Assembly: GCA_017979445.1 (NCBI GenBank)
Contig: CM030705.1
Coordinates: forward strand, 10,702,679 to 10,766,678
Reading direction: 5' to 3'
Source of the DNA: Akebia trifoliata
Taxonomy: Eukaryota > Streptophyta > Magnoliopsida > Ranunculales > Lardizabalaceae
DNA length: 64,000 nt
Shown one piece after another: positions 25,141 through 36,764 of this stretch. Every line of letters starts with the position of its first letter. Within the stretch, counting starts at the first letter, position 1. The notes under the pieces were generated by a model that did not search any database, had not been told where the DNA came from, and saw nothing but the letters and a program-made list of their open reading frames with translations. A program made the translations under genes and the position numbers.

Positions 25141-25384
25141 GACAGTAGAGAAGAGGAGATTGTTTCAGAAGCTTTGACACGAAGAAGGGAACGGACAAGG
25201 GAGAGACCCGGTCAAGCGGATCCAAAGTTAACGAGAAACCCAATTGCTGCAATTGCATCTAAAATGCGCTACTACGCATGCAATTATAGCTAAAGTGCGC
25301 CATTACGCAAGACACCGACTTTGGTTTTAAATACGCGGGAGTGCGTTGTACGTGCGCCATTTTGGCTTATATGTAGAGAGATTC

Positions 25385-26015
25385 TATTATCACGCCAACT
25401 TTTACTTAGAGCACCCAAGATGTGTAACGCTGTGTTTGAGTTGTGAGAAGAGAAGAGAAGAGAAAAGAAAATAAATGAGTTTCTCTCCATTTATCTTATT
25501 TGAATTGTTAAGTGGGGGAGAGAAGAGAAAAGAATTGGAGAGAAGATAAAAGAAAAAAAAGGTAAATTTTCTCTATCCAAAAATGGAGAGAAATCCTTTT
25601 AAAATATTTTATGATTTCAACTCTACCCTTATATCTCTTTTAAGATATTTTTAGATTTCAAAGTTGTCCCAAATTCTCTTCTGTCAATCCGAACATGATG
25701 GAGAGAAATTGAGTTTCTCTTCTCTTCACTTCTCTCAATTCAAATATAGTTAAGTGTTAGGATGAATCTCTATTATGTGGGTTGAATATGATGATATTTT
25801 GAGTTTGGTACACTGTTCCTTTTGATTCCCAAAATATGCATTCATCATTTTTTTTTAACCTACAAACTCATGAGTTCGTAACTTTTAATATTTACGAATT
25901 CAATGATTATAAAAGTGAAGAATTCACTCGAAATGCATGTTTTGGGAATAATCCTTAAGTGTTATATGAATTGGGTGCTCTAAGTAAAAGTTGGTGTAGC
26001 AGTATAAATTCTCAT
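25385..26015. mobile_element. Inverted-repeat element upstream of the LMBR1-family gene, with a nested GA-rich element
   Basis: A left end with CCAACTTTTACTTAGAGCACC and a right end with its exact complement (GGTGCTCTAAGTAAAAGTTGG) form inverted repeats of more than 25 bp near 25396-25421 and 25973-25998. Between them, a second pair of ends (TTTGAGTTGTGAGAAGAG near 25434 and CTCTCAATTCAAATATAG near 25733) bounds a block of GAGAAGAGAA-type sequence, apparently one MITE inside another. The outer element starts about 290 bp upstream of the start codon and so lies in the likely promoter. No certain TSD was found. Confidence 0.55.
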
Positions 26016-26784
26016 TATGTTAGGCTGACAATTAGCAAATTTTCAAATAATTTGTGAACAGTAAGTGCCACTGCCCTCATTTTCTCAAGATGCAATCCAC
26101 TTCAACAAAAAAAAAAAAAAAAACATTCCTCCTTTTTCTTGTTTTTAAGGTTAACAGGAGGGTTAAGGCAGATCCAAACCAGCTACAACGCTACAACCTT
26201 AGGTAGTAGCTGTAACAAAACAAAAAACAAAAAAAGTCCATAGTTTCTTACTAAATCATTCGGACCCAATCGATAACAGGTTGTTGCGTGGTTTCATTTT
26301 TATTTTTATTTTTTGGGGTAACATCTTACCGATTGGAGTTCATTTGAATTTTCAGGTAACCTCTTACCAATGGGTCTTTGTGAATTATGCACAAATTCTT
26401 CGAGTAACGCAATATCCAATTAAAACGACCATGCAATTCAACTCCTAAGATTTTTCTTTCTTAAATAACAAAACTTATGCAAAATGAACCAAAAAACACA
26501 CGTCTCTTATAATTGTCTTATGTCACAATCTGATCTGATAATACATTTGTATTCAACCCTCACGCTTCATGACTCCGTAATTAGATAATGGTCACCATCA
26601 TCCAACATCTATGTCAAATGTTATTTGATTAAATTGTTAGTTTCTTCTCCTTTTCTCTCCTCCTATCTCTGTATTTGTTTAAAACTAAACTCGTAAGAAA
26701 TTATTTCAGTTAAATAAGACTATTTTCCATGACTTTGTGGAGTTTTGCATTTGTAATGTACCAGTTTTATATATATATATATAT
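26016..26784. other. Intergenic DNA ending in a (TA)n tract
   Basis: No coding signal seen. There is a poly-A run near 26107. The (TA)n microsatellite at about 26769-26784 abuts the foldback element that follows. Confidence 0.5.
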
Positions 26785-27532
26785 GGGAAATGTTCAGCAC
26801 CCTAAGTTTTACCACACACTTTAACAAACGTTTTTTGTCCTACATGGGTTATAAGTTTTGGAATGGGCTGATTTTTGGTGAGGATGATCTCTATGATTAG
26901 AAATCATCCTCCCCAAAAATCAGCCCATTCCGAAATGTTTAGCCCCATGTTTACACGTTGAAAAATCGTGGACCGTCCATTTTTTGTAAACCATTTTTGA
27001 TGGGGTTAGAAGTTTTGGAATGAGCTGATTTTTGGTGAGGATGATCTCCTCACCATAGAGATCATCCTCACCAAAAATCAGCCCACTCCAAAACTTCTAA
27101 CCCATGTAAGACAAAACACGTTTGTTAAAGTGTGTGGTAAAACTTAGGGTAGGGTCCCGTTCAGCACCCTAAGTTTTACCACACACTTTAACAAACGTGT
27201 TTTGTCTTACATGGGTTAGAAGTTTTGGAGTGGGCTGATTTTTGGTGAGGATGATCTCTATGGTGAGGAGATCATCCTCACCAAAAATCAGCTCATTCCA
27301 AAACTTCTAACCCCATCAAAAATGGTTTACAAAAAATGGACGGTCCACGATTTTTCAATGTGTAAACATGGGGCTAAACATTTCGGAATGGGCTGATTTT
27401 TGGGGAGGATGATTTTCTAATCATAGAGATCATCCTCACCAAAAATCAGCCCATTCCAAAACTTATAACCCATGTAGGACAAAAAACGTTTGTTAAAGTG
27501 TGTGGTAAAACTTAGGATGCTGAACATTTCCC
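26785..27532. repeat. 748-bp inverted duplication of a foldback element between (TA)n tracts
   Basis: The outer ends GGGAAATGTTCAGCA and TGCTGAACATTTCCC are perfect complements, and the 374-bp left half matches the reverse complement of the right half with only about three differences apart from roughly ten bases at the centre (about 27158). Each half is itself one foldback unit. It has outer inverted repeats (TTTTACCACACACTTTAAC), then two internal hairpins of the form TTTTGGAATGGGCTGATTTT...GAGGATGATCTC / GAGATCATCC...AAAATCAGCCCA. They are separated by an asymmetric spacer with CGTGGACCGTCCATTTTTTG. (TA)n tracts border both sides. Other units of this family are at 27547-27901, 32692-33028, 42462-42777 and 42795-43122. 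Confidence 0.85.
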
Positions 27533-27546
27533 ATATATATATATAT

Positions 27547-27901
27547 GGGTCACGTTCAAGGGCCAACTTTTTGGCAAAACATTTTTCAAAACATTGGTTA
27601 GAGGTTTTGGAATGGATTGATTTTTTGTGAGGATGATCTCTACGGTGAGGAGATCATCCTCACCAAAAATCAGCTTATTCCAAAACTTCTAACCCAAGTT
27701 TACAAGTTGAAAAATCGTGGACCGTCCATTTTTTGTAAACTATTTTTGATGGGGTTAGAAGTTTTGGAATGGGCTGATTTTTGGTGAGGATGATCTCCTC
27801 ACCCGAGGAGATCATCCTCACCAAAAATCAGCCCGTTCCAAAACTTCTAACTCATGTTTTGAAAAATGTTTTGCCAAAAAGTTGGTCCTTGAACGCCACC
27901 C
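27547..27901. mobile_element. Second foldback unit in the same (TA)n tract
   Basis: The ends GGGTCACGTTCAAGGGCCAAC and the near-complement GTTGGTCCTTGAACGCCACCC define a 355-bp unit, separated from the previous element only by (TA)7. It contains the same two hairpins and the same spacer with CGTGGACCGTCCATTTTTTG, but the outer about 45 bp are unrelated to those of the neighbour. So the family shares a core and differs at its ends. A (TA)n tract follows immediately. Confidence 0.8.
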
Positions 27902-28164
27902 ATATATATATAATTAAAATTTTAACTTTGTTCTAAGTTATTTAAGGAAAGAGTGATGCTGGGGTGACATTGGGATTTAACACAATTCTCACATTTCTGA
28001 CATGGAAGTGCACACACAATCGTAGATGCTTTTTACTTGTATTTCGAGGAAACACGTCTATGGCTATCACATCAACGCAGTGAGAATCACAATGAAAAAC
28101 AAAGTCTCCCGTAGGATTTTACATAAGGAAATAAGAAAAAAAATATTTGATAAATATAACCCCG

Positions 28165-28395
28165 AGGGGGTGGCTCGATGGCAATTTCAGATCCAATAAA
28201 TAGTGAGAGTCCGTAGAATGTGTGTTTGATACCCAGTATGAGCAATATTTCCTTGGAGCCACTTGCAAGGGCACTCTCTCATTTACCTGGTGCGTGTGAT
28301 GTGTGGGCATTGCACATGCTCAAGGGAAGGACCCATATGCCTTGGCTCATCTGTTTCCTTACTCAGATGTAACTCTAGACACCGCACCCGTTATC
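28165..28395 (+). mobile_element. SINE copy (Au-like family), plus strand
   Basis: GGGGGTGGCTCGATGGCAA resembles a pol III A box and GTGTTTGATACCCAGTATGAG a B box. The body contains CTTGCAAGGGCACTCTCTCA and GGTGCGTGTGATGTGTG, followed by an AT-rich end. Reverse-strand copies with the same phrases lie at 30130-30350 and 36765-36950. Naming it Au-like is an inference from the overall pattern. Confidence 0.55.
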
Positions 28396-29077
28396 ATATA
28401 ATAAAAAAAGGTAAATGTATATGAAACTACCTAGGCATTCTTAGTATGCAAAAGAGTACGGTGGGGCGTCAATTGTTCTTTTGAGACCCTACTTGGATGA
28501 ATTTTATTTACATCTTGATTCAATCATATAGCTCATCAACATTGAAATTTGCATGGGTAAAATGAATAAACAAATAAACAGCATACATGTTAGAGGATTT
28601 GATTTATACAAGGACAATTTCAAGGATGAAGACTAATTGTTACAAATTTGAAAATCAATACAAAAATAATGAATCCTAAGCAATTTGTAAAATTTCTTAA
28701 ATATGCTGATGATGGTGGTGAAGGATTCAGTTTAATTTTGTTACTTGATTAATAATTTTGACATATTTGATCATTTTCATGGTTTATTTGTGTGCTTGGG
28801 TTGTTGTTCTTTATCTATCCAACTCCGACTCATTTAAGTAAAATATAATACTTTTGAAAATTTTCAAAGTATTGAACCCCAATTATAACCGAATCATTCT
28901 CATAATTTATTTTTTTTGTTGTTCAACGTCTTCTAAATCAATTTTTTTTTAACTTATTGGCAAGATCTATCAAGTACGGAAAAAAAAAATGTATGTTCAA
29001 AACCCATTGGTTATCTCTTACGAAGACAAAAGGGGTTAGTGTAAGATCTATTAGGGTTGTTGGGTTGTGGTATTACT

Positions 29078-29497
29078 GCTGAAGTAACCTCGAGATTGTA
29101 CCTCACATTCACAATGTGAAAAAAGCTCAAATTTGACGTCCTGGGCTGTCAAATTTCATAAAATTCGACAGACAAAGGGGTTGAATTGGCATCGAATTTT
29201 TCATTATCAAAATTTTTTTTTCGACGGGCCAAAATTGTCAAATTAATGAAGGATGGGAGAAATTCAACATCTCTAAGCCATCAAATCTGGGAATATCTTG
29301 AATTTCGACAATCCTATACCGTCAAAATTCAATTTCTAAAATTCGTGGGCCTTGGCCCATCAATTTTTTCTGTCAAATTGTCCAATTTTCACATAGTGAT
29401 TGCACATCCCAGCATAAAAGTGAAAAGCATCTATGGCTCTTATACACTTTCACGTCAAGATGTACGATATGAAGTACAATCTTGAGGTCACTCCAGC
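29078..29497. mobile_element. Inverted-repeat element, family B
   Basis: The left end GCTGAAGTAACCTCGAGATTG is mirrored by CAATCTTGAGGTCACTCCAGC at the right. Near the right end is the phrase AGCATCTATGGCTCTTATAC followed by TTCACGTCA, which recurs in the element at 31150-31314. The interior has several AAATTTGACG / TCAAATT inverted phrases. A half-copy of the right end also occurs near 31500-31555. Confidence 0.55.
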
Positions 29498-29852
29498 ACA
29501 GCTCTTGTTAAAAACATCATTAAAGATGAAGGCTATCATTATTTATTTAGTCTCTCATTGAAGATTAAAGTCGTGAGCACCTCATCAAGTTCAAAACGTA
29601 TAGGGCAATTGGGACTATGCCATGTTGCATGGGACATGTAGTCCACAATTGAGGTTTTCCTCTCGAGGTAATAAATGCCAACCTCAAAGTATGGACTCCA
29701 AATTTTTGGAAATCAACAAGAATGGAAATTAAGCCCAATTCAGTTTTTGGGGCAGGCCATACTAGGCCCATTTATTGAGGCCCCCATGGAATTAGGGTGT
29801 AAGCCTGATTTGAGTATTCAACCTATAATAACGGTATATATATATTTACTAT

Positions 29853-30073
29853 GAATCGTGATAAAATGACTCCCCCATGTGGCATACTCAATCGACTCCC
29901 CCTGAAGACATATGCTAGAATCGTATATATGTACTTCTCAAGAAACACAAGTGCACTTTTATGAGGATGTGCGGTTGTGTTTCCTGAGGAGTACATATCT
30001 GTAGTTCTTGCATGTGTTATGTCAGGGGAGTCGATTGAGTATGCCATGTGGGGGAGTTGTTTTGTCATTACTC
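29853..30073. mobile_element. MULE-type MITE, 221 bp
   Basis: Flanked by 9-bp repeats ATTTACTAT (29844-29852) and ATTCACTAT (30074-30082), one mismatch. The inverted ends share CTCCCCCA and GGCATACTCAATCGACTCCCC, and the central part forms a long imperfect hairpin (GTACTTCTCAAGAAACACAA with its near-complement). Same architecture as 11747-11949. Confidence 0.7.
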
Positions 30074-30129
30074 ATTCACTATTGCAATGAGAGAAAGGTT
30101 AGTATTTATTTTTATTTTTAGCTTTTTAT

Positions 30130-30350
30130 ATGTATAACCAAGTATCCCTATAGGAAACGGACCAGGCCCTTCTCTGGGCTTTGGCCAGTCCATAGACCAT
30201 AATTTTGTCCAACGATTAGTCTCGGGGCACGTACAACACCAGCATATCACACGCATTAGGTAAGTGAGGGTGCACTCTCACTTGTGGCCCCTGAGGAATT
30301 AATGCTCATGCTGAGTATTGAACTCACGACCTACAAGCACTAACCACTTA
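30130..30350 (-). mobile_element. SINE copy (Au-like family), minus strand
   Basis: The plus strand reads CCAAGTATCCCTATAGGAAA, then GATTAGTCTCGGGGCACGT, CACGCATTAGGTAAGTGAGG and GAACTCACGACC. In the minus direction this gives a B-box-like GGTCGTGAGTTCAATACTC and a 3' end with ATAGGGATACTTGG. It shares this order with the copies at 28165-28395 and 36765-36950. Confidence 0.55.
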
Positions 30351-31149
30351 TTGGTCTGAAATTGCAAATTATAAGTTGTGAAATTTAACAAAATCCTAAT
30401 AAAAGAAAACTATGTGGATAGATGGATATAATTGATTATATTTTAATAACTTGATACTTTTATAAATTTACATAACTGAGAAAAAAATTATATTTTGGAT
30501 TATCTCTTCAACATAACAATTCAAAATTAAAATATTAAAGAATTGCACTCAAGAAAATAGAAAAATGGAGGGTAATTCATATATAACCATGAGGTTTTGG
30601 TGAACACTTGAGATACCTTATCGTGTTTTCAAACTAATGATATACCCCTTAATCATGGTCTTCTTTGATAGACTAATAAAAAATGCCTTAAATGCTCTTA
30701 TTGCAACTTCTTGTCCAAAAAAAAAAAAAAAACTGATCTTTCTCTTCAAAACCTATTTTCTTCAATCTCTAGGCTAAAATTTTGTACCCTAATATTCAAC
30801 TTAAATTAAATAAATATTTCCTTTGATAAGCAAACCTAGACACAAGATAGGATTTTTGGGAAATGACAAGTTTCTTAGTGGAAACTTTAAGCACATAAGT
30901 TCTTGGCATTAAGAAATGAGGTTATTTAAGTAATTTTATTTATTAGTCTCATAGGCAAGACTATGACCAAGGGGTATGCCATCACTTTCCGACTTTAAAA
31001 CGGTCAATAACGTTCTTTAACGGTCGAAATCTTGAGTTTCCCGCCCTTCATCATTAGATACTCTTTTTAACTTTTTTGATCAATCCGCTCTTTTGACTAT
31101 TAATGTTTTAGAAGATTCTCTGATCTCAATTAAAAACATAAAGTGCCGT

Positions 31150-31314
31150 GCTGCAGTGACCTGACAACGAACCTCATATAGCACTTCTAGACGTGAAAGT
31201 GGATAGGAATCATACACGTTTTTTCACACGTATCTCAATAACAAGCATCTATGGTACTCATACACGTTCACGTCAAAAAGTGCGATATGAGGTTCACGCT
31301 GAGGTCACTTCAAC
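31150..31314. mobile_element. Small palindromic element, family B
   Basis: A left half with GCAGTGACCTGACAACGAACC and CATATAGCACTT pairs with a right half AAGTGCGATATGAGGTT and TGAGGTCACTTCAAC. The ends are degenerate inverted repeats covering most of the 165 bp. The phrase AGCATCTATGGTACTCATAC is shared with 29078-29497. Confidence 0.55.
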
Positions 31315-31559
31315 ATTATTAAAAATGAAGCCCCCTTCCTTCCACTTCTAACGGGGCGCGGGGCCATGGATTCTTTACTTTCTTGTGTGACATTTAATGG
31401 TCCGGTTTTCTTTAGTCTCAAGCAAAGTCACTCAATTGGAGATTTGCAATCCCATTTGGCTTTATTCACATTTTCCCCTATTATTTAATAGAGTTATGCT
31501 GGAACGTCACGAGGGGGCGATATGAGGTTTGAGGTTGAGGCCCCTCCAGCATTATTGTA

Positions 31560-32388
31560 TTTATTATGATTAAAAAAGACATTTTCAAGACATCACCAAG
31601 ACGCCTTTGCACCAAAATTCAACAAATGCATAATGTGTGGAAAGTGCAAGTCTAAATCTATGTTACTTGGTTTGTCGGTTTGCTTGATTCGGGTTCAACC
31701 TGATTTGTAAAGTAGATATGGAAAAAATTTGAATAGTAAAAATATACAATTCTCACGTCTTAGGATCATATAGATACGTGAGGTTCAAAAATAGATTTGA
31801 TCTCATTTACATAGATTTATGAATCGTCATCATTCAATGTTTAAGGTGTGAATAGGTATATTAAAAATGAGTTTTAAAAAATCTATTTTTTAACTTATAA
31901 TATTTTACAATTAATCTAAAAGGGGAAAGATCTAGCTAAGAACTAGGTAAAGAAGTTGTTAGATACCTTGTCCCACCTATTAAGTGATGATTATCAAAGA
32001 AGGACCACACATAGAGTAAAAATAAAATTATTTTTTTATTTTGTATTTTTTTACATTAAAGGAGATTTTAGAAATTAAGAGTAGAATGAGATATAATTTG
32101 ATTTGTAAAATCAATATTCTATCATGCTTGATTTGAAAGGTTGAAGACAAAAAAGTCAAGGCTTGAAGATGATTGATTAGACAGAGAAAAAATTTGGTTA
32201 CAAATTGAAAATGAGGGTATTCAAGTCATTTTATTGGCCTATTAAAGAAGATAGGCATGTTATTAGTTTGAATCAAGATTACCCAATTCATTAAAGGGTT
32301 ATCGAACCACGAATCAGTTAAATCTGAACCAGTTCACAATACAATTTGTTTTGGGTACCAGAAACCTAGCGAACCAAACGACTTAGGC
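31560..32388. other. Intergenic DNA, no gene recognised
   Basis: AT-rich, with no coding signal and no complete repeat that I could delimit. Confidence 0.5.
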
Positions 32389-33494
32389 GGTGTTTGTTTG
32401 CGTTATTTTTCAGTGCTTATTGTTGAAAAAAATTAAATTCAGCACTTTTGTCAAAATAGCGTGTTTGTTTACTCTATATTTTCAGCGCTTATTGCTGAAA
32501 ATAAGTGAAAAAAAATTCAGCACTATTTTGATACTGAAAAAAAGTGTTGAAGCGATAAACACTTCATTTTTTTCAACACGGACAAGTATGCCCTTTGTTT
32601 TTTTTAGCATGGAAAAGTATGCCCTTATTCTTAAAAGAATATTACCTCTTATATCCCATGGATAAGTATATAAACACCTCAGAAATTAATAAACCCACAC
32701 CATAGCTAAATTATTTTGTCTTATATGGGTTAAAATTTTTGGAATGAGTTGATTTTTGGTGAGGATGATCTCTACAATGAGGAGATCATCTTCACAAAAA
32801 ATCAGCACATCTTGAAACTTCTAACACTATCAAAACAAGTTCAAGAACCGTAAATTGTCCCTTTTTTTTTTTTTTTGAAAATTATTTTTGACGAGTTAAA
32901 AGTTTCAAAATAGACTAATTTTTGGTGAGGATGATCTCTAGACCATATAAACCATCCTCACTAAAAATTTGCTCATTCCAACAACTTTAACCCATATAAA
33001 ACAAAACAGAAAATGGCTATAGTGTGGGTTGCCCTTATTAATTCACAGGGTGCTTTTATAATTACACATCCATCATTTTCATAGAAAATTATTCATCCAA
33101 AATTAAGTTCTTTTAAAGTTAATTTCAAATTTTTGTGACTTGTATGACATTATTATTTTTAATTTGAAATTTGTAGGCTTTTATAAATAGAAATTATTAT
33201 TTATAGATTGAAGATTTGAGTATTATTTATTATTTAAAAATAAATTGTATTTTAATTTTATAAGAAATAATATATTTTATTGTATTTGATAATAAATAAG
33301 TATTTGAAACATGCAAACAATGTATAATATGATTGTAAGGGTAACAAAGACAATTTACCAGTTTCAGCAATGTGTAACAAATATGATTCAGCATCTAAAC
33401 AAACAACTTTTTCATCACTTAAATTCAGCGCTTATAAATTTCAGCACTTAATGCTATTTAGCACTTATTTTTTTCAGTTTAACAAACAACACCT
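32389..33494. mobile_element. hAT-like element (about 1.1 kb) with a nested foldback unit
   Basis: The left end GGCGGTGTTTGTTTGCG and right end AACAAACAACACC are inverted, a pattern common in plant hAT MITEs. The subterminal phrase TTCAGCACTT / AAGTGCTGAA recurs on both sides. The TSD is unclear. At 32692-33028 a foldback unit of the 26785 family is inserted, with its own ends ACCCACACCATAGC and GGCTATAGTGTGGGTT and two GAGGATGATCTCT hairpins, more diverged than those at 26785. Confidence 0.6.
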
Positions 33495-33798
33495 TACATT
33501 AGTTTTGACTTAATTTCTTCACAACCCCTCCACATGTTGATATATTAAGATATCTCCTAAAATTTTACATCGATATAATACCCTTTTAACCTTGGCCTTT
33601 ATTAATAAATTAGTGACAAATGACCAAATACCTTCATCTTTTTTACCCTACTCGTCACTTCAACCTTGAAATGCCCTCATTTTTGTCTTACGAATTGAGT
33701 TTGTTCTCGAGTGGCGAACTACGAATTTGAATTCAAACTGAGTGAACCCACAAATTAGATAACATAAGTTTGAATAAATAGAGAGGTAACTCAAATAT

Positions 33799-34617
33799 TA
33801 GGACTGTCAACGGATATCTATTCGATCGGATAGTGCTATATCCGAATTCGAATCCGAAAAAAAATATTGGTATCCGAATTCGAATTCAAATCTGATCGGA
33901 TATCATTAACCAATATTCGAATTCGAAAAATATATCGGATATCCGATTCGATAAAAATCCTAATTCGATATATAAAAAATCGATTTTCCTAATTTTTTCA
34001 ACTTCAGAAATTTTAATCTTCAACGTATTTCAGTCTTCAAATCAAATAAGCTTTGATTTTTGAAAAAAAAATGGTTTTAAAATCAAATAAACTTAGATTT
34101 TTGAGAAAAAAATTATGAAAAATCGAATAAAACATAGGGTTTTACTGAGAGAGAGAGAGAGAGATGAAGTATCTACCTGATGCTCGCCAGCGGGAAAAGA
34201 TGGCGGTTATGGAGCTCGCACGATTGAAAAAAAATGGGTTTTAGTTTTACTTTGAGAGAGAAAGAAGAAATACCTACCTCGATGTTCGCCTGCTGGAGAA
34301 GAGGATGGCTGTGGGGAGCTTACACAGTGGAAACCTACGATTGCTGGTTTTGAGTTTTGGTTGAGAGATTAGAGAAGATAAACATTTCGTTGTGAAACTT
34401 GAATACACTATATATATATATATAAAACTTTTGTTGTGTAAAATGAATACGTAACACATGTATTTATAATCAGAATGGATATTATTGAATCGGATTTCGT
34501 AACATCTGAATTCGTATCCGAAATTCATTTGAATGTTAAAATAACATCCGAATCCGCAAATTTCAGATAATATCCGATTTTTCGAATTCGAATTTCAGCT
34601 ATCCATTGACACTTCTA
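33799..34617. mobile_element. hAT-type element, 819 bp, perfect 8-bp TSD
   Basis: Perfect 8-bp direct repeats TCAAATAT flank it (33791-33798 and 34618-34625). The inverted ends are TAGGACTGTCAACGGATA and the complement of TAGAAGTGTCAATGGATA. Both subterminal regions are packed with TATCCGAATTCGAAT motifs. The middle has a GA repeat, a (TA)n repeat, and two diverged copies of a phrase with CGCC(A/T)GC(G/T)GGA(A/G)AAGA (about 34180 and 34295), so an internal duplication. No transposase frame remains. Confidence 0.8.
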
Positions 34618-34625
34618 TCAAATAT

Positions 34626-35269
34626 TCATAAAACATGGAAGGATATAACATCAAGTTGAAAAAGTGCAGGGTAATGCACTCCATGAGCACATTGTGAACC
34701 AAACCATGAATTAGAATTAGTTCATCACAAATCGATTTACGATTTGTTCTATCTGGAACAAATCTGGTAATACATACATTTCATCAGACTCTCCTTCAAG
34801 CCAACCTATGGTCGAGGAGATGGGTGGAGAAATCACATATTTCCCAAGAGATCAATAGAGGTTTCATAACATTTGAGATTCTCCATCGAACCAATGATCA
34901 AGATGGAGATATTCCTAGGAATTTTCAATAAAATGGATCACTATGAAACCTATATTGATGTCAGAAATTGTATTTTTATTTCTCATCTTGGGTATATGCT
35001 CAATGGAGAGCCTCAAATGTCGCTTGATAGTAAAAAAAAATCCTTTGTCTAGTCAAAGAATCTCATTCAAACTTGTTATAATTGAATTTAACCAAAGACC
35101 CTAAAAGATTAATTTATTGTAGCAATGAAACAAGAATGACATGCAAGCAAGCGCTTCAAATAGATGCAAGCACACAAAGATCAAGCATTTATTTGTGAGA
35201 GGCATTTTGAGTTGTGACTCATAGAAATAGCCCTCCACAACATATATTCTAGAGAAGGGATAACAATGA
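34626..35269. other. Intergenic DNA, no gene recognised
   Basis: No coding or repeat structure that I can support. Confidence 0.5.
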
Positions 35270-35690
35270 TTTGAAATATACTTGATATATGAATTGGTCC
35301 GATCCGATCCGAAAAAATATGAAAATTGGATTTTTGGATCAGATTCGGATCTACCCCAATCTGATCTAAACAGATTTTAATAATTATTTTGTTATTCTTA
35401 ATTTCATATGAATACATATAGATAAAATGTTTTAGTCTTTTTTTTGTTTCCCTCTATATTTGTAGTTGGAAAGAAGATTTCTTAAAATTTATGAACATTG
35501 ATCGTTTGAAAATAAGCCAAGTGTTCGGATTAGATCGATTTCGGATTAAGAATGAAATGAAACGGATCAAATTCAGTTCACATATTCATTAATCCATTCG
35601 GATCCGATCGGGTACATGAAAAAAAATTGGATCGGTATTGGAGTGGTACTAATCCGGTACGGAACCGATCTTTGTTACCCTATTCCAGAG
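35270..35690. repeat. Diverged repeat rich in GATCCGATC motifs, inverted copy at 40283-40775
   Basis: Contains GGATCGGTATTGGAGTGGTAC, TTTCCCTCTATATTTGTAG and dense CGGATC motifs. The reverse complement of the same succession is seen at 40283-40775, about 5 kb away, ending in GGTTGGCAATGATCC-type sequence. Probably two copies of one inactive DNA transposon in opposite orientation. More scattered GATCCGAA-type motifs run on to about 36480 without clear ends. Confidence 0.5.
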
Positions 35691-36764
35691 GGAGTATTTC
35701 AAACGTTTACAATATTCAATGTTGTCATTTCAAATTTTCAATTTCTGGAAAAATCAGTAGAAATTATTTCAACTAATGAAAAGAATTGATTAGTTATTGA
35801 TGCATCATTCCAAATAAACATGCTATGAAATCCACATTATTGTAATTGCAAGAAGTATATAAAATGGGTTGAATTTTATTCAAAATTTGAGTTACCTTAA
35901 ATTCAAATTTAATGGATTTGGATCCTTTGAGTAGATTTGAATAAAAAAAAATGGGTCAAATATGGTTTGATGTCTCTTGATTTGAGTCCGATCTAGATTG
36001 GATACAGATCCATCCGTATACCCACTTAGATCTGAATGATATATTGCCTTGAAAATTATATTTTTGGATCTTTCAAAATATCTTTTATATTTTCTATTAC
36101 TTTAATATAATATGAATTTTTATAATTAAAAGGTTTATATTGATATAATATAATAGAATAACAATTAACAAAAAAAAAAGTATAAAATGAAAAAATTGAA
36201 CTGGAAGGAATTATTCGACATGACCTAACCCGAATCAAATAGTTTGATCATATCAGATTTGGATCCAAACTAAGTGAAAGCAAAATGATTTGGATATGAT
36301 TTATCTGTTAGAATCCGAATCAGATTTGGATACAAATTGGGATCAATATAAAATTTTGAATCTGAATATGGATAATATGGATGCACTAAAATCCGATCTG
36401 GGTCTGGCCCATTTCAAGATCTGCTTGCAAAGAGATGAAAACTACTCTAACGAGGCTTGGATTAGATACGATTTGACAGAATATGTACAACCATTTTGTA
36501 GTCAATTTTATAATTTAACTTAGTGTGACATAAAGATCCTCCATAAATGAAAAAATGCTCCTTAAATTTGTTAAATTGGTTTCTAATTTCAATTTTTAGG
36601 AGGAGCCTATTATAAGTACATATACAGATTCAATAGGATCCTTTAATCGTGGAAAAATCTAACCTAAACACGCTATATTAGTTAGCTAAATACAATATAA
36701 AGTACAATACAAGGATTCAACTTGTAAGGTCACAAATGTATCTTTATTTTTTATTTTATTTTGG

